Source of the DNA: an uncultured Saprospiraceae bacterium
GTDB lineage: Bacteria; Bacteroidota; Bacteroidia; Chitinophagales; Saprospiraceae
Length of the DNA stretch: 61,278 nucleotides
Direction of reading: 5' to 3'
Assembly (NCBI GenBank): GCA_937928575.1
Contig: CALFWW010000192.1
Location: forward strand, 1-61,278
Made by a program: the position numbers and the translations under genes. The number at the start of each line of letters is the position of its first letter. The stretch's first letter is position 1. Shown piece by piece: positions 53,274 to 61,278 of this stretch. Under the pieces are notes generated by a model. It was given only the letters and a program-made list of their open reading frames with translations, did no database searches and was not told the origin of the DNA.

Positions 53274-53927
53274 TTGAAAAGAATAATTCTCGTTGCAACA
53301 CTCTTATCAGCATTTATATTTAATGCTAATGCTCAAGAAAAAGATAAAGACTGGAAAGAACAATTGATTCAATTCTCAGGAATGGTCTTGGATGGAAGTG
53401 ATGAAAATTTATATCCAGTTCCGTTCACCAATATTTTGGTAAAAGAAAAAGGTCGAGGGACCTATTCAGATCTTAAAGGATTTTTCTCTATAGTAGTCGA
53501 GCAAGGAGATACCATCATTTTCACAGCCATCGGATATAAAGATGTAGAATTTCAAATTCCAGATTCATTGAGTTCATCCCATTACTCAATTGTTCAGTTG
53601 ATGACACAGGATACTTTCAATCTACCAGAAACAGTAGTCTTCCCATGGCCAAGTCGAGATCATTTCAAGTTGGAATTCTTAGCAATGGATGTAACGAATG
53701 AAATGCAAGAAAAAGCATTGGAAAATTTGGTACAAGAAACCTTGACCCGACAAAGAAATGAGGTACCAACGGATGCCAATGAACAAGCCGATTTTTATCT
53801 TAGACAACAAGCCAGTAATTATTATTTTATTGGACAGACACCACCGATGAATATCTTCAACCCAATTGCTTGGAAAAAATTCTTTGATGCCTGGAAGAAT
53901 GGTGATTTTAAAAAGAAAGATAAGTAA
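53274..53927 (+). CDS. Secreted carboxypeptidase-regulatory-like domain protein
   Basis: A 217-residue protein with signal peptide (KRIILVATLLSAFIFNANAQ). Residues about 35-115 form a CarboxypepD_reg-like beta-sandwich (FSGMVLDGSDENLYPVPFTN, GTYSDLKGFFSIVVEQGDTI, FTAIGYKDVEFQI) as seen at the start of TonB-dependent receptors and as separate periplasmic proteins. The C-terminal 90 residues are helical and polar (MDVTNEMQEKALENLVQETL). The TTG at 53274 begins the signal peptide and is preferred; ATG 53214 or the frame opening at 53175 would place 20-33 extra residues before it. Function unknown. Confidence 0.7.
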   Translation: MKRIILVATLLSAFIFNANAQEKDKDWKEQLIQFSGMVLDGSDENLYPVPFTNILVKEKGRGTYSDLKGFFSIVVEQGDTIIFTAIGYKDVEFQIPDSLSSSHYSIVQLMTQDTFNLPETVVFPWPSRDHFKLEFLAMDVTNEMQEKALENLVQETLTRQRNEVPTDANEQADFYLRQQASNYYFIGQTPPMNIFNPIAWKKFFDAWKNGDFKKKDK

Positions 53928-53961
53928 GAGTTGCTTTAGCGACCAGTTATTAGTATTTAAA

Positions 53962-53998
53962 CGGCAGAGGTCAATACTCGAGTTTTCCCCCTCTGCCG
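53962..53998 (+). terminator. GC-rich hairpin downstream of the regulatory-domain gene
   Basis: CGGCAGAGG (53962-53970) pairs perfectly with CCTCTGCCG (53990-53998). The loop holds TCAATACTCGAGTTTTCCC. No T-tract follows, so termination is uncertain. Confidence 0.45.
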
Positions 53999-54023
53999 CA
54001 GTACTATTAAGTTCTGAAATGCT

Positions 54024-54217
54024 CTAATACAAATAATACTCTATAATTGCGGATATCTATGAGAAAATTTTACTGATATCTGCGTTGGAAAGCCCTGTCT
54101 GCTTGGCGCAGTCAGGCAGCCTCGCCGTAACTAAGGCTATGTCTGCGTTTTCCGCCTTAATCTCAATAAAATTTTCCTCCATATAATAACCGCACTTATA
54201 GAGTACAATTTGTATAA
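54024..54217 (-). repeat. Dispersed palindromic element, copy G (full length, 194 bp)
   Basis: Oriented opposite to copy F (31530) and nearly identical to it (about three differences by eye). Plus-strand ends are CTAATACAAATAATAC and GTACAATTTGTATAA, forming the terminal inverted repeats of about 48 bases. The CCTGTCTGCTTGGCGCAGTC hairpin lies in the centre. It is in the spacer between the regulatory-domain gene and metF. On its minus strand a frame of 41 codons from ATG to TAG is open. Confidence 0.88.
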
Positions 54218-54490
54218 CAGAGCTGAAACACTAATACGGGCATCGCTTTTGTAAAACGTCCTGTAGTTTGGCGTCAAGGTAAGAAAGCATTTCAAATTTA
54301 AGATTAGTTCGATATTGACCTTTCGAATAAGAATGATTGAGTACCATCTTAATTTGCTATACTTCAAATTTAACTATAAGCCGACAAAACTTACCAGAGT
54401 CCTATTCATGTCGCTCAAATGCAGCTCACTAATAACTAATCTCACAAATATCACCTTCCATCCTCTCTTTACTCTAACCCATATATTTTG

Positions 54491-54498
54491 TAAATTTG
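54491..54498 (+). promoter_or_regulatory. Bacteroidota -7 promoter element for metF
   Basis: TAAATTTG matches TAnnTTTG exactly and lies 31 bases before the metF ATG. Confidence 0.55.
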
Positions 54499-54529
54499 TC
54501 CCTTCAATTAAATAAGACACAAAGTATTC

Positions 54530-55486
54530 ATGAAGATTACGGATTATTTCGAAGCAGCGAAGGGAGAAACATTAATATCATTTGAAGTATTGCCACCTCT
54601 GAAAGGAGGAAGCATGAAAGCAATATTTGACACATTAGACCCATTGATGGAATTTAAGCCTCCATTCGTTGATGTAACCTACCATAGAGAAGAATACATC
54701 TATACAGTCCGAGAATCAGGCTATTACGAAAAAACATCCATCCGTAAACGTCCGGGTACTGTTGGAATTTGTGCCGCGATTATGCATCGCTATGGTATAG
54801 ATGCGGTTCCTCATTTAATATGTGGTGGATTTACCAAGCAAGATACTGAAAATGCCTTGATCGACTTAAACTTTCTTGATATTAACAATGTGTTGGCGTT
54901 GCGTGGAGATGCGCGTAAGTTTGATGGTAAATTTATCAAAGAACCCAATGGACACGCGTATGCTGTCGATCTCGTCGAGCAGATAACAGACATGAATAAT
55001 GGAAAGTACATGGATAGCGGTATTCAAGATGGTGCCAAAATGGACTTTTGTATCGGAGTTGCTGGATATCCAGAGAAACATTTTGAATCTCCAAACTTTG
55101 AGTTAGATCTGCGTTATTTGAAAGAAAAAATAAAGGCCGGTGGTTCCTATATTGTTACCCAAATGTTTTTTGACAACAAGGTTTATTTCGATTTCGTAGA
55201 TGCATGCCGCGCTGAAGGTATTAATGTACCAATCGTTCCAGGCTTAAAGCCGTTAACTAAGAAATATCAATTACAATCCATTCCAAGGATGTTTTACATC
55301 AATATGCCAGACCAATTGGTGAAAAATTTAATGGGTGCAAAAACGCCTAAAGCAGTAAAAGAAGCAGGGATTGAATGGTGTATTGCACAATCTAAAGAAT
55401 TGAAAGAAAAAGGCGTACCTTGTTTACATTATTACACAATGGGCGATTCAGATACCATCAGAAAAATTGCTGAAGCTGTTTATTAA
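54530..55486 (+). CDS. metF: Methylenetetrahydrofolate reductase (NAD(P)H)
   Basis: A 318-residue flavoprotein with a TIM barrel that reduces 5,10-methylene-tetrahydrofolate to 5-methyl-tetrahydrofolate for methionine synthesis. It begins ISFEVLPPLKGGS, has the FAD-binding VLALRGDARKFDG (the RGD motif), and AGYPEKHFESPN and TQMFFDN later on. Length is slightly above the usual 290-300. A good promoter precedes it. The M14 peptidase gene starts 21 bases after its stop on the same strand and may be cotranscribed, though no common function is known. Confidence 0.95.
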   Translation: MKITDYFEAAKGETLISFEVLPPLKGGSMKAIFDTLDPLMEFKPPFVDVTYHREEYIYTVRESGYYEKTSIRKRPGTVGICAAIMHRYGIDAVPHLICGGFTKQDTENALIDLNFLDINNVLALRGDARKFDGKFIKEPNGHAYAVDLVEQITDMNNGKYMDSGIQDGAKMDFCIGVAGYPEKHFESPNFELDLRYLKEKIKAGGSYIVTQMFFDNKVYFDFVDACRAEGINVPIVPGLKPLTKKYQLQSIPRMFYINMPDQLVKNLMGAKTPKAVKEAGIEWCIAQSKELKEKGVPCLHYYTMGDSDTIRKIAEAVY

Positions 55487-55507
55487 TCGCCCCAATCTAT
55501 TTTGGAC

Positions 55508-58048
55508 ATGGCGTTACGCAACTTTGTTTTTTTTCTAACCTTTTTGTTTGCTTCATCACTAATTGCTCAATCTGATCTTCAATCACCAGATGAATTTCTT
55601 CCTCATAAATTAGGTGAAAAATTTACTGCGCATCACTTGCTGGTAGATTACTTCGAATACATTGCTGAAAATAGCGATCAGGTTATTTTGCAAGAATACG
55701 GTCGTACCAATCAAGACCGTCCACTGATAATTTCTATCATTTCTTCCAAAAAGAATATCGACAACATTGAAAAGATTCGTAAAGCAAATTTGTCAAGAAC
55801 AGGTTTGCTGGATGGAAGCAACCCAGGCTATGAGGATGTGGCAATCGTGTGGTTGAGCATGGGCGTACATGGCAATGAAGCAGGTGCCTCAGAAAGTTCA
55901 ATTGCAACCATTTATGAATTAGCAAGAAAAGATAATAAAGCAGTCCAGGAATATTTAAAAAATGTCGTCGTTGTGTTAGATCCATGTATCAATCCAGATG
56001 GTTACTCAAGATATACACATTGGAATAACAATGTAAGCACGATTTTAGGCGATCCTTCACCATTTGCAAAAGAACATAATGAACCATGGCCAGGTGGTCG
56101 AGTCAATCATTACCTCTTTGATCTCAATAGAGATTGGGCATGGCTCACACAAGTAGAATCCCAACAAAGAATAAAAATTTATCACAGCTGGATGCCTCAT
56201 ATTCATGCTGATTTCCATGAGATGTATCACAATGATCCATACTATTTTGCACCAGCTGCACAACCGTATCATGCTTATATCACCAAATGGCAGGAATCTT
56301 TTCAAATGAATATCGGTAAAAATCATGCGAAATATTTCGATCAAAATAACTGGTTGTATTTCACAAGAGAGGTATTCGATTTGTTCTATCCGAGCTATGG
56401 TGATACCTATCCGATTTTCAATGGAGCCATTGGGATGACTTATGAGCAAGGTGGACATAGCAATGCAGGTAAAGCAATCACCATGCACAATGGAGAAACG
56501 CTTCACTTATCCGATCGTATCGAGCATCATCGAACAACCGCAATAAGCACCGTAGAAGTTAGTGCCAGAAATGCAAAGGAAATAGTAAAGGAATTCAAAA
56601 ATTTCTACACTACAAGTTCCAGTAATCCACCAGGAGAGTACAAGTCTTTTGTTATAAAAGGAGATAATTCATTAGGTAAAATAAAGTCACTTTGTAAATT
56701 ACTAGATCAACATGATATCCGATATGGAAATGCTAAAGGTGGTGCAATCTCAGGATACAATTACAAAACCGGGAAAGAAGAAAATGTTACTTTATCTAAC
56801 AATGATATTGTAATTAATGCGCATCAGCCAATGGCCGTGTTGACACAAGTGTTATTTGAGCCAGAACCCTATCTCGTCGATTCTTTGACGTATGACATCA
56901 CCGCTTGGGCATTGCCTTTTGCGTATGGTTTGGATAGTTACGCAGTGAAAAGTAAATTACCCGCTTCGGATAAAGTGGATTGGACAAAATTTGAAAATCA
57001 ATTAAGAAAAGGGGATCAACCGTATGCTTATATCGCCGAATGGAATTCATTACAAAATGCAGCTTTTCTAGGAAGCTTATTGTCGCAAGGCGTGAAAGTA
57101 CGTTCCGCATCAAGACCATTTGAGATTAATGAAAATGAATACAAAGAGGGGACACTTATTATTACCAGAGCGGACAATAAAAAATTAGGAAACCAATTGG
57201 ATGATATCATCTATGGTGCAGTAGAAGAATTTGAACAAAAAGTAGAGATCTCGACATCTGGATTTTCAACAACAGGTCCTGATTTTGGATCTGATAAATT
57301 TACTTTACTAAGAAATCCCAAAGTAGGTGTAATATCTGGTGAAGAAGTAAGTTCCTATTCATTTGGGCAAATTTGGCATTACTTTGAAACAGATCTGAAC
57401 TATCCAGTCATTATCATTCAACCAGATGCACTCGACAATTCCAACCTTTCAGAACTCAACGTACTGATCATGCCAGAAGGAAGATATAGTAGTTTTGATT
57501 CTACGCAACTTGCAAAAATAAAAACATGGATTCAAAATGGCGGAAAATTAATTTCTGTCGGAACTGCTGTCAGAAAACTAGAAGGACAAGATGGTTTTAG
57601 AATCAAAAAATACGCAACCTCCTCAGAAAAAAGTGCAGTTCAAGAAAAACGAGAAAGTGATAGATTATCCAATCGTACCAATCATTACTCCGAACAAGAG
57701 CGTGCCAATATTATCAATCAAATTCCTGGAGCCATCTTCAAAGTACAATTGGACAATACCCATCCATTGGCGTATGGACTTGGGGAAACTTACCATTCAT
57801 TAAAGACCAGTGGACTTTCTTATAAACTCATGAAAAACGTTTGGAATGTCGGTTATATCAAAGATAATCCAGAAGTTATTGGGTTTACGGGCTTCAATAA
57901 AATACAAGAAATGAAAAACACTACCGTATTTGCGGTACATTCCCTTGGTGGCGGACAAGTAGTCTATCTGATTGATAATCCGTTGTTTAGAGGCTTTTGG
58001 GAGCAAGGAAAATTCTTATTTTCCAACGCATTATTTATGGTCGAATAA
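55508..58048 (+). CDS. Secreted M14-family zinc carboxypeptidase-like protein
   Basis: An 846-residue secreted protein with signal MALRNFVFFLTFLFASSLIAQ. The N-terminal 350 residues form an M14 peptidase domain: zinc ligands H121 and E124 in MGVHGNEAG, and H237 in HIHADFHEMYHNDPY, with a downstream GMTYEQGGHSNAGKA segment. The remaining 500 residues are a glutamine-amidotransferase-like or beta-rich C-terminal region (VGVISGEEVSSYSFGQIWHY, LIMPEGRYSSFDSTQLAKI) typical of large M14 proteins of Bacteroidota. There is no T9SS tail. ATG at 55508 replaces TTG 55502. It probably acts on peptides or peptide cross-links in the periplasm. Confidence 0.87.
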   Translation: MALRNFVFFLTFLFASSLIAQSDLQSPDEFLPHKLGEKFTAHHLLVDYFEYIAENSDQVILQEYGRTNQDRPLIISIISSKKNIDNIEKIRKANLSRTGLLDGSNPGYEDVAIVWLSMGVHGNEAGASESSIATIYELARKDNKAVQEYLKNVVVVLDPCINPDGYSRYTHWNNNVSTILGDPSPFAKEHNEPWPGGRVNHYLFDLNRDWAWLTQVESQQRIKIYHSWMPHIHADFHEMYHNDPYYFAPAAQPYHAYITKWQESFQMNIGKNHAKYFDQNNWLYFTREVFDLFYPSYGDTYPIFNGAIGMTYEQGGHSNAGKAITMHNGETLHLSDRIEHHRTTAISTVEVSARNAKEIVKEFKNFYTTSSSNPPGEYKSFVIKGDNSLGKIKSLCKLLDQHDIRYGNAKGGAISGYNYKTGKEENVTLSNNDIVINAHQPMAVLTQVLFEPEPYLVDSLTYDITAWALPFAYGLDSYAVKSKLPASDKVDWTKFENQLRKGDQPYAYIAEWNSLQNAAFLGSLLSQGVKVRSASRPFEINENEYKEGTLIITRADNKKLGNQLDDIIYGAVEEFEQKVEISTSGFSTTGPDFGSDKFTLLRNPKVGVISGEEVSSYSFGQIWHYFETDLNYPVIIIQPDALDNSNLSELNVLIMPEGRYSSFDSTQLAKIKTWIQNGGKLISVGTAVRKLEGQDGFRIKKYATSSEKSAVQEKRESDRLSNRTNHYSEQERANIINQIPGAIFKVQLDNTHPLAYGLGETYHSLKTSGLSYKLMKNVWNVGYIKDNPEVIGFTGFNKIQEMKNTTVFAVHSLGGGQVVYLIDNPLFRGFWEQGKFLFSNALFMVE

Positions 58049-58212
58049 CAAAAAATACCCTTTTTGCTCTATTTTTTTAATGGATAAAAGAGTTTAGATT
58101 GTAACAATAAACGATACCCTTACGCTCCTCCCACTTATTAAGAATTACAATTTATTTTAAAAAGTTATACAACCGTTATTGCTGAGGTTGTATAGCCAGA
58201 CCTTTACTTTCA

Positions 58213-60978
58213 ATGACCAAAATTGCACTGTTCATACTAGCCATTCTATGCGCACAACTTTCTTACGCGCAGCTCGACAATATCACATTGTCGGCAGAAC
58301 AGTATAACAATACAGCTACAGTTTCTTATGGTCCCTTTGATAATAATCAACTAGTACAAAATGAATTAGCAAAACGCAATGCTGGTGCAACACCACATTT
58401 CGCAATTCCTGTTGATGTTGAAATTTCTACCAAGTCTCATGGTCATTGGGAAAAGGTAAATGGCTTTGATGTATGGAGATTGAAAGTATATTCACCTGGT
58501 GCCAAATCATTAAACTTTGGATTTAGTAAATTTCAATTACCAGAAAATGGAGTATTGCGTTTTTATGAAGGTCAAACACTTTCTAACAAACGAATTTTTA
58601 CCTCAAAAGATAATGAAAGCCATAATCAATTGTGGACGCCTTGTTTCAATTCCGATGAAGTAGTTATCGAATTAATTATTCCGGAAGATAAAAGCGGTGA
58701 CATAGAATTTTTACTGACACAAGTCAATCACGACTTTGTTGGGTTCATGAATCCTGCAGGTGGATCAGGCGCTTGTAACTTAGACATTATGTGTAGTGCA
58801 GAAGAAGGTTACCCAATGATTGAAGCATATAGAGAGGCATCTCGCTCAGTTGGTTTGATGTCGTTGAATGGAGTCGCTTTTTGTACAGGGTTTTTAATTA
58901 ATAATACCGCCAATGATTGTACACCTTATTTCATGACGGCTAGACATTGTGGAATCAACTCAAGTAATGCCGCATCACTAGTGGTTTATTGGAACTATGA
59001 AAATTCATTTTGTCGTGCAGTAGGTTCATCTCAGAATGCAGCGCCAGGAAATGGAGATCAATCAGTATTCAATACAGGAGCGATTTGGAGAGCAGCTTTT
59101 GCAGGATCAGATATGACATTGATTGAATTCGATGATCCAATCGCTGAAGAAGCAGATGCATTTTTTGCAGGTTGGAATAGAGCGAATTCAACACCTTCAA
59201 AAGGAGTTGCTGTTCACCATCCAAATGCACAAGAAAAGAGAATTAGTTTTGAAGATAGTTCATTACAATTGACTGGATATTTATCAACCAATACTTCTAA
59301 TAATGCAGATCACTTAAGAGTAGTTGATTGGGATTTGGGTACAACAGAAGGTGGATCTTCAGGTTCTCCATTGTTTGATGAAAATCAAAGAGTGGTTGGT
59401 CAATTGCATGGTGGTAGTGCTGGTTGTGGCAATGATTTATCGGATTGGTATGGTAGGATTTACACTTCATGGACAGGAGGATATACCGCTTCATCAAGAT
59501 TAAGCAATTGGTTAGATCCCTTGAATACAGGGCAATTGACATTGGATGGCGCAAGAGCAAATTCTTGTTTGCTGCCTTTAGCACTTAATTTGTTGACAGA
59601 AGGAATTAACGTGTGTACAGGTGAAGCGCCGACATTTTCCGTAGAAATGGAAAACTATGATGCCAATGATTTTAATATCACTTTTGATGGATTGCCATTA
59701 GGAGTAACAGCTGATGTGGTTAAATCTCCATTAAGTGAAAATTCTTTAATCGATGTGGAATTGATGGGCTTTCAAAATCAAGGCGAATTTGTAATCGTGA
59801 TGTATGTAGAAAATGAATTTCATTCAAGTCAAATTTCTATTCCGGTAACAATCAGCGGAACTCCTACAGCTACTCAATTGGATTTGCCTAACAATGGTCA
59901 GACGGAAGTCGCATTGACTGAAAATCTGACATGGATACAAAATGAATCTGAATACTTTTTTGTTGAAATTGCAACAGACGTAATATTCAACAACGTGATT
60001 ATACAAACTTATGTGACCAACAATGTTTTCACAGTGACCTTGCCGAGTCCAAATTCATTGTATTTTTGGCGCGTCACAAGTATCAACAATTGTGGGGTAG
60101 GGCAGCCTTCTGCTATACGTAGCTTCACCACGATTTCTTCTGGTAATTTATCTATCAACAATTCGGTGCAAACAATTTGCTCGAATGGACAGCTAAATTT
60201 AGAATTACAAATTGCAAATTATTTTTCTATTAATCCTCTAAGTCTTTCAATTCCAAATCTTCCGACGGGAGTTACTTTTACGACAGATATTGATTCAATC
60301 GCTTCTGGTGATTTAGTTAATATATTGTTAGATTTTCAAAATGTATCAGCTGACCTGTATAACCTCAGTGTAGTGATTTCAGATGGCGACCTTGTTGATT
60401 CAGTGTATGCCACTATGATTGTGCAGTCCCTTCCTGACAGTCCTTCATTATTGTTCCCCGTCAATAATGAAAATGGAGTCACCTTAACCAATCTATCTTT
60501 AGAGTGGTTGGAAATGGATGATGCATTAAATTATCAAGTATTGGTTTCCCAGAGTGAAGATTTTGGAATGACAGAAATCGATGAAATGACTGAATTTCCA
60601 TTTTATGAATCAGAATTAGTCTTACAATCTAATACTAATTATTTCTGGAAAATAGTCACTTACAATGAATGTGGAGAATCTGTTTCCCCGACTAGAAAAT
60701 TCACAACAACAACTGCGACTAGTATTGACGAGACCGATTTAATTTCAATGGAGATTTTCCCCAATCCTGCAAGCAGCAAATTGCACATTGAAATTGATGA
60801 AGAACTTGTTGTTGACGATCTTTCATTGTTTTCTGTAACAGGACAAAAATTGACAGAGAATTTAAAAGGCACTTATTTTCAAACGATTGATGTTTCTAAT
60901 TTCCCATCAGGCACTTACCTGCTTAAAGTCACTTCGAATGGGGCCGTTTACACGGAACGAGTCATCATACAACATTAA
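58213..60978 (+). CDS. T9SS-exported trypsin-like serine protease (lysyl-endopeptidase-like)
   Basis: A 921-residue secreted protease. After signal MTKIALFILAILCAQLSYAQ and an N-terminal beta domain, the peptidase domain (about 195-445) holds the triad H245 (FMTARHCG), D300 (GSDMTLIEF) and S383 (TEGGSSGSPL). The CTGFLINN and paired cysteines (C224, C236, C246, C267) are like the Achromobacter-type lysyl endopeptidase. Residues about 455-830 are two or three Ig/fibronectin-like modules (QLDLPNNGQTEVALTENLTW, SPSLLFPVNNENGVTL). The last 75 residues are a T9SS type A tail (MEIFPNPASSKLHIEI, GTYLLKV). Probably an extracellular degradative protease. A strong terminator follows. Confidence 0.9.
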   Translation: MTKIALFILAILCAQLSYAQLDNITLSAEQYNNTATVSYGPFDNNQLVQNELAKRNAGATPHFAIPVDVEISTKSHGHWEKVNGFDVWRLKVYSPGAKSLNFGFSKFQLPENGVLRFYEGQTLSNKRIFTSKDNESHNQLWTPCFNSDEVVIELIIPEDKSGDIEFLLTQVNHDFVGFMNPAGGSGACNLDIMCSAEEGYPMIEAYREASRSVGLMSLNGVAFCTGFLINNTANDCTPYFMTARHCGINSSNAASLVVYWNYENSFCRAVGSSQNAAPGNGDQSVFNTGAIWRAAFAGSDMTLIEFDDPIAEEADAFFAGWNRANSTPSKGVAVHHPNAQEKRISFEDSSLQLTGYLSTNTSNNADHLRVVDWDLGTTEGGSSGSPLFDENQRVVGQLHGGSAGCGNDLSDWYGRIYTSWTGGYTASSRLSNWLDPLNTGQLTLDGARANSCLLPLALNLLTEGINVCTGEAPTFSVEMENYDANDFNITFDGLPLGVTADVVKSPLSENSLIDVELMGFQNQGEFVIVMYVENEFHSSQISIPVTISGTPTATQLDLPNNGQTEVALTENLTWIQNESEYFFVEIATDVIFNNVIIQTYVTNNVFTVTLPSPNSLYFWRVTSINNCGVGQPSAIRSFTTISSGNLSINNSVQTICSNGQLNLELQIANYFSINPLSLSIPNLPTGVTFTTDIDSIASGDLVNILLDFQNVSADLYNLSVVISDGDLVDSVYATMIVQSLPDSPSLLFPVNNENGVTLTNLSLEWLEMDDALNYQVLVSQSEDFGMTEIDEMTEFPFYESELVLQSNTNYFWKIVTYNECGESVSPTRKFTTTTATSIDETDLISMEIFPNPASSKLHIEIDEELVVDDLSLFSVTGQKLTENLKGTYFQTIDVSNFPSGTYLLKVTSNGAVYTERVIIQH

Positions 60979-61005
60979 AGAAATATCAATCTAAGTGTTG
61001 GAACG

Positions 61006-61039
61006 AAGGCGAACTGCTTTATTGCGGTTCGCCTTTTTT
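61006..61039 (+). terminator. Rho-independent terminator after the T9SS protease
   Basis: AAGGCGAAC (61006-61014) pairs with GTTCGCCTT (61027-61035), followed by a run of T to 61039. Confidence 0.85.
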
Positions 61040-61081
61040 CTTATTTTTGTGTTTTAGTTTTTATAGATTTACAATTAATCA

Positions 61082-61278
61082 CTAATACAGATTGTATTCT
61101 AAAATGGAGCTGGCTTGTACTACAAAAGGGCTTGCAAATTATATGGAGGAAAAATTTATTGAGATATAGGCGAAAAACGTAAACATAGCCTTAGTTACGG
61201 TGAGCCTGCCTGACTGCGCCAAGCAGACAGGGCTTTTCAACGCAGATATCGATAAATTTTTCTCATAGATAACCGCCA
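61082..61278 (+). repeat. Dispersed palindromic element, copy H (runs off the right edge)
   Basis: Starts CTAATACAGATTGTATTC as copy D does and continues with GAGCTGGCTTGTACTACAAA, the shared core AAACATAGCCTTAGTTACGG, the CCTGCCTGACTGCGCCAAGC hairpin and CAACGCAGATATCGATAAA. It ends in GATAACCGCCA at the window edge, so the last 20-30 bases are missing. It differs from D at about seven positions by eye. A TAG stop (GAGATATAG) interrupts the peptide frame that is open in copies D, F and G. Confidence 0.85.

Overview
This window is a stretch of bacterial chromosome from a member of the Bacteroidota, most likely a Saprospiria-like lineage. Support comes from low G+C, type IX secretion (T9SS) C-terminal sorting domains on secreted proteins, promoters with the Bacteroidota -7 element TAnnTTTG, few Shine-Dalgarno sequences, and families largely restricted to the phylum (DUF6089, DUF6428, an APH-RapZ fusion). 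No tRNA, rRNA, CRISPR array or complete insertion sequence was recognised. About 54 protein genes are supported. They are mostly single genes or short operons, with long spacers filled by repeats.

Layout. 0-5.6 kb: the 5' end of scpA, an RsmI-like methyltransferase, a P-loop kinase, nadA, a DUF6089 outer-membrane protein, YjbQ and a LysE exporter. 5.9-12.9 kb: a glycosyltransferase, a T9SS cargo protein, the C-terminal relic of another T9SS cargo protein, a flavin/2Fe-2S reductase, a NatAB-like ABC transporter and a lipid kinase. 13.2-14.5 kb: an ArsR-DUF6428-membrane protein group with two near-identical palindromic operators. 14.6-18.9 kb: a TPR/PD40 envelope protein, a coiled-coil secreted protein and dnaB. 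dnaB is preceded by three evenly spaced DnaA boxes next to an AT-rich stretch, which may be the chromosome origin. 19.2-32.3 kb: glpD, YceI, small envelope and stress-type proteins, an AraC regulator, DUF2254 and YHS proteins, a red-light sensing operon (bacteriophytochrome kinase, two response regulators, heme oxygenase), and a beta- and a gamma-carbonic anhydrase. 32.4-43.9 kb: DUF2891, SET and DMT genes, then housekeeping genes prs, rplY, a nitrilase, adk and obgE, the APH-RapZ fusion, an L,D-transpeptidase and CvpA. 44-61 kb: envelope proteins, an HTTM membrane protein, a conserved hypothetical, parE, lon, metF, an M14 peptidase and a large T9SS-exported trypsin-like protease.

The strongest unexplained signal is a family of imperfect palindromes of about 190-225 bp. 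Four copies are full-length or nearly so (18979, 31530, 54024, 61082) and four are decayed or partial (3379, 6694, 11864, 21813). The closest pair differs at only about three positions over 190 bp. Several copies can be read as a short peptide containing AENADIALVTA, but the substitution pattern suggests that the DNA or RNA structure, not the peptide, is what spreads. Other repeat classes are inverted AATTGAAAAT-type spacers between convergent genes, a mirrored array of GACCGC units, and an 85-bp tandem repeat that forms the 5' end of the L,D-transpeptidase gene.

All family assignments come from reading motifs. Nothing was searched against a database. Start codons were often moved downstream of the longest open frame where a signal peptide, a promoter or repeat-derived sequence showed the longer version to be wrong.
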